From the NCBI GenBank assembly GCA_024398095.1, contig JAKSJK010000006.1, positions 1-56,494 on the forward strand: a stretch of 56,494 bases of DNA. Direction: 5' to 3'. The translations under genes were made by a program, and so were the position numbers. The notes under the pieces are model-generated. The model saw nothing but the letters and a program-made list of their open reading frames with translations. It ran no database searches and was not told the DNA's origin. Each line of letters begins with the position of its first letter. The stretch's first letter is position 1. The DNA is from Bacteroidales bacterium. GTDB taxonomy: Bacteria; Bacteroidota; Bacteroidia; Bacteroidales; UBA932. This document shows positions 24,700 through 33,548 of this stretch, in pieces.

Positions 24700-27144
24700 A
24701 TGGAAGAAAACCAGAACAGCATACCTCAGGAAAAGCTTGAGACCCGTGTGGATCTCAGAGAATTCATCTTCTATTGCCTTTCAAGATGGTATTGGTTCGT
24801 GATATCGGCAGTCATCTGTCTCGGAATAGCCGTCTACCGCATCCTCAGTACCGCTCCGACTTACCAGAGGAGCGAACTCGTGCTCATCTCCGATTACAAG
24901 AGCGGTAATGAATTTGGTAATATCGATGTTCTGGCGGATATGGGTCTCTTCAGGGCCCAGATTGCCGTCAACGATGAAATAAAGGCTCTCGACACCTACA
25001 CCAACATGGAAGAGGTCGTGAAGCGCCTCAAGCTGAATGTGTCCTACTACGGCAAAGGCCGTTTCCATGACCAGGTACTCTATGCCGGCAATCTTCCGGT
25101 GGAGGTGGATTTCGTAGAGTCGGCTCCTGGCTCATCCTTCAGCATGCATGTCGGCGACAGCGGCGTTGAACTGGACAACTGGAAAGTCAAGGGTGACAAG
25201 GTCGCCAAAGGCACTGCCGTCAAAATGGCATATGGAGACACGCTCTCGACTCCGGTCGGCGTTCTCTGTGTAAATAAATCCACCTTCTTCGACAAGGCCA
25301 GGGAGACCTTTGACGGGAAATTCCCTGAAATCACTGTCGGCCTTACCAGCATCCACAACGCAACCACTGCTTACAGTTCCCGCCTCAAGGTGTCACTCGT
25401 AGACAAGCAGAGCAATGTGATCAGCCTCTCCATCGTGGATGCGTCCACCGCACGTGCAGAAGATGTGCTCAACACAACGGTTGCGGTCTACAAGGAGAAA
25501 TGGGTGCAGAACAAGAACCGCATGGCTCAGAGTGCCTCTGTTTTCATCAACGAGAGATTGGCCATGATTGAGGAGCAGCTTTCCGGCGTAGACAACGAAA
25601 TCTCCGCCTACAAGAGCTCCCACCGCATGCCGGATGTAGTGGTCGCATCCCGTATGTACATGCAGCAGAGCGAGGAAGTTGAGGCCCAGAAGCAGATGCT
25701 GAACAACCAGCTCTACATGGCCCGCTACATCAAGAACTATCTCAGTTCGGACAGTACGGGCGAACTTCTTCCTGCCGGTTTCGGCCTTCAGAACAATACG
25801 GTCGAGAAGGCTATCAGCGACTACAACACAACCTTGCTCAAGCGCAACAACATCGCCTCTACCACTTCTGCAAACAACCCTCTCATCCAGGATATGGACG
25901 AGAATCTCTCCAATCTGAGGCAGTCCATACTGGCATCGGTCGAGTATCAGATTCTCTCCATCGAAAAGCAGATCCGTTCTCTTGAGGAGAAGGGACGCCA
26001 GACTGACAGCAAGATTGCTTCCAGCCCGTCCCAGGAACGCTACCTGATGAATGTGGAGCGTCAGCAGAAGGTTACCGAGGCCATCTACCTCTTCCTCCTC
26101 GAGAAGAGGGAGGGTACCGAGCTCAGCCAGGCCTTCACCGCCTACAACACCCGTGTGATCGATGCTCCTAACGGCAGCAACATCCCTGTTGCTCCGCGCA
26201 AGTCCATGATACTCCTGGTGGCCCTCATGATAGGTCTCTGCATCCCTGTTGGCTGGTTCTACGTCCAGGAGATGCTCAACACCACCATACGCGGCAAAAA
26301 GGACTTGGATGCGCTTTCCGTGCCATTCGCCGGCGAGATTCCGTTCTATGGCAAGTTCAGACGCGGTCTCGTCCGCAAGATGCAGCGCCTGAGAGTAAAA
26401 CTCGGGGCAAAGATGTCTGAGGAGCCGATTACGGCGGTTGTAAGACCGCACAGCCGAAATGTCATCAACGAGGCGTACCGCATCCTGAGGACAAACCTCG
26501 AATTCATGTGCGAGCCTGGCGGCCAGAAGGTTCTTATGGTGACCTCCTACAATGTCGGTTCCGGCAAGTCGTTCATTTCAGTGAATACGTCCCTGGCTCT
26601 CGGTATCAAGGGGCACAGGGTGCTCGCCATCGACGGCGACCTGCGCCACGCCAGCCTCTCCACCTATGTTTCGTCTCCGAAGACCGGCCTGAGCGACTAC
26701 CTGAGCGGCAGATGCGACGATGTGCACAGTCTCATTGTCAAGGATTCAAAGGTGGACACTGTGGACTTCCTGCCTTGCGGTACCATTCCTCCGAATCCGA
26801 CCGAGCTCATTTCAACGGCCCGTTTCAAGAATCTTGTCAATGCCATGCGTGACGAGTACGACTATATCCTCATCGACTGCCCTCCAGCCGACATGCTTGC
26901 AGACGCGCAGATCATCGAGCAGTCTGTCGACAGGACGATATTCGTGGTACGCGCCGGTCTCTTCGAGAAGGTGATGATGCCGGAAGTCGAGGCCGCCTAC
27001 AGGGAGGGCAAGTTCAAGAATATGTGCCTGCTGCTCAACGGCACCGAATGCGAGACAGGCAAGTATGGCAGGTACGGCAAATATGGCCACTACGGTTACC
27101 ACTATGGCAACTATTACGGCCACTATGCTTCCGACGAAGACTAG
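24700..27144 (+). CDS. Polysaccharide chain-length regulator fused to a tyrosine autokinase
   Basis: An 814-residue Wzz/BY-kinase fusion that controls length and export of capsule or exopolysaccharide. It has a first membrane helix (about 32-50), a long periplasmic coiled-coil region, and a second helix near MILLVALMIGLCIPVGWFYV. The cytoplasmic kinase domain follows with Walker A VGSGKS (619-624), Walker A' LAIDGDLRHAS (Asp645, Asp647) and Walker B YILIDCPP. The C-terminal tail has nine tyrosines among about 28 residues (KYGRYGKYGHYGYHYG and onward), the expected autophosphorylation cluster. No glycosyltransferase or Wza gene lies beside it. I use the ATG at 24700 after the promoter box. Confidence 0.95.
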   Translation: MEENQNSIPQEKLETRVDLREFIFYCLSRWYWFVISAVICLGIAVYRILSTAPTYQRSELVLISDYKSGNEFGNIDVLADMGLFRAQIAVNDEIKALDTYTNMEEVVKRLKLNVSYYGKGRFHDQVLYAGNLPVEVDFVESAPGSSFSMHVGDSGVELDNWKVKGDKVAKGTAVKMAYGDTLSTPVGVLCVNKSTFFDKARETFDGKFPEITVGLTSIHNATTAYSSRLKVSLVDKQSNVISLSIVDASTARAEDVLNTTVAVYKEKWVQNKNRMAQSASVFINERLAMIEEQLSGVDNEISAYKSSHRMPDVVVASRMYMQQSEEVEAQKQMLNNQLYMARYIKNYLSSDSTGELLPAGFGLQNNTVEKAISDYNTTLLKRNNIASTTSANNPLIQDMDENLSNLRQSILASVEYQILSIEKQIRSLEEKGRQTDSKIASSPSQERYLMNVERQQKVTEAIYLFLLEKREGTELSQAFTAYNTRVIDAPNGSNIPVAPRKSMILLVALMIGLCIPVGWFYVQEMLNTTIRGKKDLDALSVPFAGEIPFYGKFRRGLVRKMQRLRVKLGAKMSEEPITAVVRPHSRNVINEAYRILRTNLEFMCEPGGQKVLMVTSYNVGSGKSFISVNTSLALGIKGHRVLAIDGDLRHASLSTYVSSPKTGLSDYLSGRCDDVHSLIVKDSKVDTVDFLPCGTIPPNPTELISTARFKNLVNAMRDEYDYILIDCPPADMLADAQIIEQSVDRTIFVVRAGLFEKVMMPEVEAAYREGKFKNMCLLLNGTECETGKYGRYGKYGHYGYHYGNYYGHYASDED

Positions 27145-29858
27145 GATCTGCTCTTTGCGGCGTATTCGCCAGGTGTCATTCCAACGGATTTCTTGAAGGC
27201 TGTGCTGAAATAGGAGAGGGATGAAAAGCCTGATTTGTCGGCAATGTCCTTTAGCGGCAGCTGTCCTTCCCGGAGGTATCTGCAGGCTTTCTCTATGCGC
27301 ATCTGTTTGATCAGCTCGATCGGGGACAGGTCCGTGATGGCTTTCATCTTGATGTGAAGGTTGGATCTGGACATACACATCTCTTCCGCAAGATTTTCCA
27401 CAGAATAGGAAGAGCTGCAGACTCCGTTCTCCACATGCCTGAGTACGGAAGAGAGGAAATCTTCCTCCTGCGGGCTCAGGTGCGTACCTTCCTTCACGTA
27501 AGCCATAAGGCGCGTCTTCCTGAGGTTTTCCTCATACTGGAGGCGCATTTTCTCCAGCTTTGATTCCGACTGTTTCCTTACTCTGCGTATCTGCCGCCAG
27601 ATAACATAGCACAGCAACATGACGGCCAGCAGTATCAGCAGAATCTCAAATGCCGTGCTCCTGTAGAACGGTGGAAGGATTACAATGCGGACGACGGCTT
27701 CCTCTTCGGACCATATGCCATCGCAGTTGGATGCGGCTACTCTCAGTTTATAGCGTCCTTTCGGGATATTCGTGTAGCGCGCCTCCCTCAAGGTGGAGTA
27801 GTTCCAGTCGTCGTCGAAGCCCTCAAGCTTGTAGCGGAAGTGGTTATGCCCCCAGGATGCGTAATCCGGGCAGGCGTAACGTACGCGGAAGGAGTTCTGT
27901 CCTCTTTTCAGTCTTGCCTCTCCGTTTCGGAGCATATCCACATTGTTCACGCTCACAGAACTGATATATGGCGGCACCGTCACGGTGTTGTCCTCGACCA
28001 GCGATGGGACGAAGTACGACAGGCCTTTCGCTCCACCTATATATATAATACCGTCATCGCTGCGGCAGATGGCTCCGTTGTTGTACTGGTTGCCCGGGAG
28101 CCCGTCTTCGGTGTAATAGAAGCGCCCCTCGCCGCTATCCGGGTCAAGGCGGCAGAGCCCATTGTCCGTGATTACCCAGTAGAGTCCGTCTTCATCTCCG
28201 ACTATGCCGTCAACAGGCTCGTTCCTCAGTCCCGAAGATTCTGGCATCTGCAGCAGTTGTCCGCTGCTGTACTCAAGCAATCCGTCGGATGTGCCCAGCC
28301 AGATGTTCCCCTTGCTGTCCTCATGTATGTTCTGCACCCGGACAATATCCCTGAACTCGGCAGGGCTTATATCCGTAAGACTGTTGTCCGGTCCCACAGC
28401 AAAGAGTTTCAGGCATTCTTTCGCTCCCACCCAGAGCCGTCCCCGGCTGTCCACCAGCAGCGAAATGGCCCTGAACAGTGCGCCGGACTCCCTCTTGCGC
28501 ACACACTTTATCTTTCTGGTGGCGGTGTTCAGCAGGTACAGCCCGGAAAGGCTGGCCACCCAAAGGCACCCGTTGTTGGCTATAGCCATCGCATTTGCGT
28601 CAATGTTCTGGCAGAGGGGAGTCTGACGGCCGGTTTTTTTGTCCAAGGCGTATATTCCGTTGCTGTAGGTTCCCGCATAGACGGTGTTGCCCGGCGGGAT
28701 CAGCAGGGAAAGGGTGTATCCCATGTCTTCGTAGGTGCTGATGCTGCCGTCGGAGGGGTTGTAGTGATACAGCCCGTCGTAGCGCGTGCCCATCCAGACG
28801 CTGCGGTCTTCGTCCACCGAAATAGTCCTTATGATGCTTTCATTGATGCCGTGCGGGGAATTTTCGGTCTTGATTGTATGAAAGGACGAATGACGGGCTC
28901 TGAAGCAGCATACGCCTCCGTAGGAACTTCCCACCCACATGTTGTTTTGCGAGTCCCGGAATATTACCCTGACGGCATCGCTGGACAGGGAGGATTCGTC
29001 CATGGGGTTGTGTACGAGGTGTTCTTCTGCTCCGGTCGACGGATCCAGGATGCTGATTCCCTTCTTGGTGCCAACCCAGACGCAGCCGTTGCTGTCGCAT
29101 GCCAGGCTTTCAATGCGGGGAGTGGTGAGGCTCTTCAGGTGTACTTCTGTGACTGCATGGCTTTCTCTGTCCCAATGCAGCAGTCCGCTCCTGTTTCCTC
29201 CGAGCCAGAGTCCGTTTCTGCCGTCGGGAGCCATGCAGATGATTCTTCCATCCGTGGCTACGTCCGGCAGGATGCGCTCCAACCCTTTTGTTCCGTCCCA
29301 CTTCAGAAAAAGCAGCTTCTTCCCTGCACTGCCCAGTACCAGGGTGTCACCCATGCAGGCGGAACCGTAGAATGCCACGTCGGCCCCATCGATCTTAACT
29401 ACTTCCGCAACGCCGTTTTTCCTGTTGTAGAATACGGAGCGGTTCCTGGTTCCGAGGAGATAGATGTCCGGAGAGAGCTGCAGGATCTCCTCTATGGCAG
29501 CCATTCCTTCTATGGAAATCGGGCGGAAGGTTTCCGTGTCGGGATCGAAGAGGGAGATTCCGTCTGCCGTACAGGCCCAGATGTCGCCGTGGCTGTCCGT
29601 GTACATCCTGCTGACATAGTTGCTCTGGAGGCTGAGGCCGTTGTCTCTGTCGTGCCTGAAGTAGTCCACATCGCTGCCGTTGTAGCGGTTGACGCCTCCG
29701 TGGGTGGCCATCCATATCCTGCCCAGACGGTCCTGGCAGATGTCCGAGACAGTGTTGTTGGAAAGACCGTTATCTACGGTCAGTCTGGAAAAGTTGCGCC
29801 CGCCCAGCAAAACAGGCAGGAACATAAGAGTGAGTGCAAGAGCCAGTCGTTTTTCCAT
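27141..29858 (-). CDS. Membrane one-component regulator: periplasmic propeller sensor fused directly to AraC HTH
   Basis: A 905-residue protein with a signal peptide, then two sets of Reg_prop repeats (many D..G.IW.AT/GT copies, about 25-640) forming the periplasmic propellers of hybrid two-component systems, and a Y_Y_Y domain (about 650-730). One membrane helix (about 737-754) follows. Then come only about 45 residues of charged helix and a C-terminal AraC/XylS HTH (about 800-905; SVENLAEEMCMSRSNLHIKMKAITDLSP, then DIADKSGFSSLSYFSTAFKK). The kinase, ATPase and receiver domains found in the usual 1300-1400-residue regulators are absent. It is divergent from the SusC/SusD operon at 29997, its likely target. 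Its stop overlaps that of the convergent BY-kinase gene by three bases. Confidence 0.92.
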   Translation of the reverse strand: MEKRLALALTLMFLPVLLGGRNFSRLTVDNGLSNNTVSDICQDRLGRIWMATHGGVNRYNGSDVDYFRHDRDNGLSLQSNYVSRMYTDSHGDIWACTADGISLFDPDTETFRPISIEGMAAIEEILQLSPDIYLLGTRNRSVFYNRKNGVAEVVKIDGADVAFYGSACMGDTLVLGSAGKKLLFLKWDGTKGLERILPDVATDGRIICMAPDGRNGLWLGGNRSGLLHWDRESHAVTEVHLKSLTTPRIESLACDSNGCVWVGTKKGISILDPSTGAEEHLVHNPMDESSLSSDAVRVIFRDSQNNMWVGSSYGGVCCFRARHSSFHTIKTENSPHGINESIIRTISVDEDRSVWMGTRYDGLYHYNPSDGSISTYEDMGYTLSLLIPPGNTVYAGTYSNGIYALDKKTGRQTPLCQNIDANAMAIANNGCLWVASLSGLYLLNTATRKIKCVRKRESGALFRAISLLVDSRGRLWVGAKECLKLFAVGPDNSLTDISPAEFRDIVRVQNIHEDSKGNIWLGTSDGLLEYSSGQLLQMPESSGLRNEPVDGIVGDEDGLYWVITDNGLCRLDPDSGEGRFYYTEDGLPGNQYNNGAICRSDDGIIYIGGAKGLSYFVPSLVEDNTVTVPPYISSVSVNNVDMLRNGEARLKRGQNSFRVRYACPDYASWGHNHFRYKLEGFDDDWNYSTLREARYTNIPKGRYKLRVAASNCDGIWSEEEAVVRIVILPPFYRSTAFEILLILLAVMLLCYVIWRQIRRVRKQSESKLEKMRLQYEENLRKTRLMAYVKEGTHLSPQEEDFLSSVLRHVENGVCSSSYSVENLAEEMCMSRSNLHIKMKAITDLSPIELIKQMRIEKACRYLREGQLPLKDIADKSGFSSLSYFSTAFKKSVGMTPGEYAAKSRS

Positions 29859-29865
29859 AGTTCTA

Positions 29866-29873
29866 CAAAATTA
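29866..29873 (-). promoter_or_regulatory. Promoter -7 box for the propeller-AraC regulator
   Basis: On the minus strand this reads TAATTTTG, seven bases before the ATG. The box lies inside the first copy of a direct repeat TTCTACAAAAT (29861-29871; second copy 29893-29903), which may allow autoregulation. Confidence 0.45.
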
Positions 29874-29935
29874 GAAAACATTAAGTAAATATTTCTACAA
29901 AATCTAAATAATCAAATTTATCAAGCCAGTCATTC

Positions 29936-29973
29936 CAATTGTGAAATAGTTTATATTTGCATAGACACAATTG
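29936..29973 (+). promoter_or_regulatory. Promoter of the first SusC/SusD operon within an inverted repeat
   Basis: The -7 box TATATTTG (29952-29959) lies 37 bases before the lipoprotein ATG. It is flanked by CAATTGTG (29936-29943) and CACAATTG (29966-29973), a perfect inverted repeat of eight bases with 22 between. This is a plausible operator for the divergent AraC-type regulator or another protein. Confidence 0.55.
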
Positions 29974-29996
29974 CAACTAAACCAATTTTCAGCTAT

Positions 29997-30356
29997 ATGT
30001 TCAAGAAAGCCATTTTGATTGCGGGTGCCGCACTTGCCATCGTCTGCTGCTGCTCTTCCTGCCAGAAGGAGAAAAAGCCACAGACTCCGCAGAGCGTTGC
30101 CCTTGCAACCCAGCCTGGCGACAAGCCTGTAGCCGCAGCAAGCGGAGAGAAGTATGTGACGATATACGCCACTTCCGACTGGACTGCAGAGTCGCTCGCC
30201 GACTGGATTACAGTGGATCCTGCCGCAGGCGGCAAAGGTATCCAGGAAGTAACTCTAGCCTATCAGGCCAATACGAGTGGTGCTGTCCGCAAGGGCGGCG
30301 TCCGTTTCTCGTCTGCGGCCAACAGTGAAACATTCATCCTCACGCAGGACAAGTAA
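29997..30356 (+). CDS. Small BACON-domain lipoprotein
   Basis: A 119-residue protein with a lipoprotein signal peptide rich in cysteine (AIVCCCSSCQKE). It is followed by a single BACON-like beta-sandwich: YVTIYATSDWTAESLADWITVDPAAGGKG, then VTLAYQANTSG and GGVRFSSAANSETFILTQ. BACON domains usually sit inside larger glycan-binding proteins, so a free-standing copy as the first gene of a SusC/SusD operon is unusual. Its role may be ligand binding at the surface or periplasmic face. It lies 12 bases before the SusC gene. Confidence 0.8.
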   Translation: MFKKAILIAGAALAIVCCCSSCQKEKKPQTPQSVALATQPGDKPVAAASGEKYVTIYATSDWTAESLADWITVDPAAGGKGIQEVTLAYQANTSGAVRKGGVRFSSAANSETFILTQDK

Positions 30357-30368
30357 AGGAGGCAGACC

Positions 30369-33300
30369 ATGAGACAGTTCTTACGTATCATGCTGGCAGC
30401 CGCTGCAATCCTCGCGGCGTCAGTTTCAGCCTTCGCCCAGTCCAGGACGGTCACCGGAAAGGTTCTCGATAACAGCGGTGAACCTGTTCTCGGTGCCTAT
30501 GTCATGGTTGCCGGAACTTCCAACGGCGCAATGACAGACAACGAAGGACGTTATTCCATTTCAGTAAGCGGATCAGATGTCAAGCTCGTATTCTCAAGCC
30601 TCGGCTTCAACGACGAGACAGTTGCACTGACCCCGACCCAGACCACTGCCGATGTGATTCTTACCGTCGATTCCGTTCTTCTGGAAGATGCTGTGGTCAT
30701 CGGCTACGGTGTCCAGAACAAGCGCGATGTGACCACCTCCATCGTAAGCATCAAGGCGGATGATTTCGCCAACAAGCCAACTTCGGACTTCCGAGAGGCA
30801 ATGACTGCGAAGATGCCTGGCGTACAGGTCATCAACCTCGGCGGACAGCCTGAAGGCAATGTCAGCATCCGTGTCCGCGGTATCCAGTCCGCAACCTCCG
30901 GCAACGACCCTCTTTACGTCATCGACGGTGTGCCTTGCGAGTCGCGTGCTTTCGCGAACCTGGCTCCTGGCGACATCGAGAGCCTTGAGGTGCTGAAGGA
31001 TGCTTCCGCAGCGGCGATCTACGGTTCCCGCGGTTCCTGCGGTGTCATTCTCGTCACCACCAAGAAAGGTAATTCCGACAAGCCTGTCATCAAGTACGAC
31101 GGAATCTTCAGCATCGCCAATGTCAGCAAGACAATGGACATGCTCAACGCCTACGAATGGGCCCAGATGTACATCGAAGCCCGTAACGGCTCATATCTCT
31201 ATACCGCCCCTACCGGATCCATCGGTGATTCCAACGGCGTGCGTCCCCAGACCTACAACCGTTATGACCCGATTGCGGAGATGTACCTGTACGACGACAC
31301 CGGCAGCCTTACCGACACCGACTGGCAGAAGGCCATATTCCGTACAGCCCTCTCTCACCAGCACTCGCTTTCAGTGAGCGGCAAGAGCAAGGCCGTCAAC
31401 TACTATGTCGGAGCAAACTACCTCTATCGTGAGGGAACCATCATAAACTCCGATTTCCGCCGCTACGGCATGAGGATCAACCTCGACGGAAAGAGGGGCA
31501 ACTTCCGCTTCGGCGCCAGCCTCAACCCTTCTTACTCATTCTCCAACTATGTTTCTTCAGACACCCAGTACGGCTCGGACGGCGTGATTGCATCAGCCCT
31601 CATGGCTCCGCCAATCTTCCCTATCTATAATGCCGACAATACATACAACTGGGACATGAACGGTTACCTCCGCAAGCGCAACTACGACACCCAGGTAAAC
31701 GAGGTGCTCAATCCTGTGGCGCTCGCAACCGAAATCACCGACCAGAGGGAGAAGATCAACATCATCGGAAACGTATTTGCTTCCTATGAGTTCATCAAGG
31801 GCCTCACCTACAAGCTCACCCTCGGCGGCGACTTCTATTCCTACAGGCGCAACTACTATCGTCCGTCATACATTCCTCTCCGTGGCAACAAGTACATCGA
31901 GTGGGATGAGGATGGGCAGACCTACCGTGGACAGGCTTCCGATCCTTCCGCAAGAGACTGGGCCAACACCTATGCTCACTGGAATGTTTCCAACCAGCTC
32001 TCCTTCAACAGGACTTTCGGCGACCACAATGTAAGCGCCGTAGCTGCGTTCGAGGCTGAAAAGCAGACTACCCGCACTTCGCAGATCTATGCTACCGGCG
32101 TTGCAGGCGACGACAAGATCAGGACAACCAAGGGAAAGACCATCGATCCGGACAATACCTATAATAACAAGACTGCCTATACCTTCGCGAGCTGGCTCGT
32201 TCGTGCCCAGTACTCATACAAGGGCCGTTACATGGCATCCGCTTCCCTCCGTGGTGATGCTTCTTCACGTTTCGCCCCGAACAACCGCTGGGGCTACTTC
32301 CCTGCAGCATCCCTGGGCTGGCGTATCAGTGACGAACCATTCATGGAGAAGGCAAAGAGCGTGATCGACGATATGAAGATTCGAGCTTCCATCGGCCAGA
32401 CCGGTAATGCCCAGATCGGAAACTCCGAATATCTTGCTCTCTACGGCGCTTCTGCAGGCGTGGTGGTGGGCGACGGTCTCGTAACCCAGGTTTATCCTAA
32501 CCAGATTGCCAACAACGACCTCGGCTGGGAAAAGAACACCCAGGTGGATTTCGGTATCGACGGTACCCTCTGGAAGGGTCTCCTCGGCTTCACCCTCGAC
32601 TACTATTATTCCAAGACCACCGACATGCTCTTCGATGTTCCGGTTTCTTCCGTTTCTGGTCTCACCACCTCCAACATGAACATAGGTTCCATGCAGAACA
32701 CCGGTTTCGAGGCAGGCCTTACCTCACGCAAGCAGTGGGCGAACGGCTTTTCCTACAATGTGAGTGCGAACATCTCCTTCAACCGCAACAAGGTGCTTCA
32801 CCTCGGCGATGAGGATGCTCCTCTCATCAAGGAATCCGACTATGCCGGCGGCTACTATATCACCCAGGTCGGCCAGCCTGTAGGCTGCTACTACCTTCTC
32901 GTGCAGGATGGTGTCTTCCACAATCAGGAAGAGCTTGCCACCTATCCTCATTTCTCTACCACCCAGATCGGTGACTTCCGCTTTGTGGATGCCGACGGCG
33001 ACGGTATCCTGGAGCAGGATGAGGACCGCGTGATCGTGGGCAACTACATGCCAGACTTCTACTACGGATTCAGCCTCGGCTTCGGCTACAAGGGCTTCGA
33101 CCTCGCCGCTGATTTCCAGGGTGTTTACGGAAACGAGATCCTCAACCTCGAGAGGCGCTACCTCCTCAACATGGAGTGCTCTTCAAACATGATGAGGGAG
33201 TCACTCCAGCGCTTCCCTTACGGCGAACTCAACCGTGCCACCAGAAAGTCTACCGGCAACAACGGTTCATCTACCTCGACCTTCCACATCGAGGATGGCT

Positions 33301-33542
33301 CATATCTCCGTCTCCAGAACCTCTCGATCGGCTACTCGATTCCGGAGAAGTATCTGAAGAAGGCACACATCTCCCGCTGCCGCGTGTTCGTCCAGGGTTC
33401 GAACCTCTTCACCCTCACACACTACACCGGTTTCAACCCGGAGGTCAACAAGAATTCAAGCGATGCGCTGCGTCCGGGCGAGGACTATTGCTCATACCCT
33501 CTCTCACGCACCTTCAGCTTCGGTATCAACTTCAATCTCTAG
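30369..33542 (+). CDS. SusC-type TonB-dependent outer-membrane transporter (first locus)
   Basis: A 1057-residue SusC/RagA transporter that imports ligands too large for porins, using energy from TonB. It has a signal peptide (to about residue 24), an N-terminal carboxypeptidase-like domain (VTGKVLDNSGEPVLGAYVMV), a plug domain with VIDGVP and LKDASAAAIYGSRGSCGVILVTTKKG, and a 22-strand barrel ending in FSFGINFNL. It is followed six bases later by its SusD partner. The neighbours include no recognisable glycoside hydrolase, lyase, esterase or peptidase, so the ligand is not predictable. It may not be a polysaccharide. Confidence 0.96.
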   Translation: MRQFLRIMLAAAAILAASVSAFAQSRTVTGKVLDNSGEPVLGAYVMVAGTSNGAMTDNEGRYSISVSGSDVKLVFSSLGFNDETVALTPTQTTADVILTVDSVLLEDAVVIGYGVQNKRDVTTSIVSIKADDFANKPTSDFREAMTAKMPGVQVINLGGQPEGNVSIRVRGIQSATSGNDPLYVIDGVPCESRAFANLAPGDIESLEVLKDASAAAIYGSRGSCGVILVTTKKGNSDKPVIKYDGIFSIANVSKTMDMLNAYEWAQMYIEARNGSYLYTAPTGSIGDSNGVRPQTYNRYDPIAEMYLYDDTGSLTDTDWQKAIFRTALSHQHSLSVSGKSKAVNYYVGANYLYREGTIINSDFRRYGMRINLDGKRGNFRFGASLNPSYSFSNYVSSDTQYGSDGVIASALMAPPIFPIYNADNTYNWDMNGYLRKRNYDTQVNEVLNPVALATEITDQREKINIIGNVFASYEFIKGLTYKLTLGGDFYSYRRNYYRPSYIPLRGNKYIEWDEDGQTYRGQASDPSARDWANTYAHWNVSNQLSFNRTFGDHNVSAVAAFEAEKQTTRTSQIYATGVAGDDKIRTTKGKTIDPDNTYNNKTAYTFASWLVRAQYSYKGRYMASASLRGDASSRFAPNNRWGYFPAASLGWRISDEPFMEKAKSVIDDMKIRASIGQTGNAQIGNSEYLALYGASAGVVVGDGLVTQVYPNQIANNDLGWEKNTQVDFGIDGTLWKGLLGFTLDYYYSKTTDMLFDVPVSSVSGLTTSNMNIGSMQNTGFEAGLTSRKQWANGFSYNVSANISFNRNKVLHLGDEDAPLIKESDYAGGYYITQVGQPVGCYYLLVQDGVFHNQEELATYPHFSTTQIGDFRFVDADGDGILEQDEDRVIVGNYMPDFYYGFSLGFGYKGFDLAADFQGVYGNEILNLERRYLLNMECSSNMMRESLQRFPYGELNRATRKSTGNNGSSTSTFHIEDGSYLRLQNLSIGYSIPEKYLKKAHISRCRVFVQGSNLFTLTHYTGFNPEVNKNSSDALRPGEDYCSYPLSRTFSFGINFNL

Positions 33543-33548
33543 ACTGCC

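Noticed and set aside
27840-29888. 682-codon open frame antisense to the propeller-AraC regulator
   Set aside because: The minus-strand gene has clear domains; the plus-strand translation is low in structure and has no motif. It is a shadow of codon bias.
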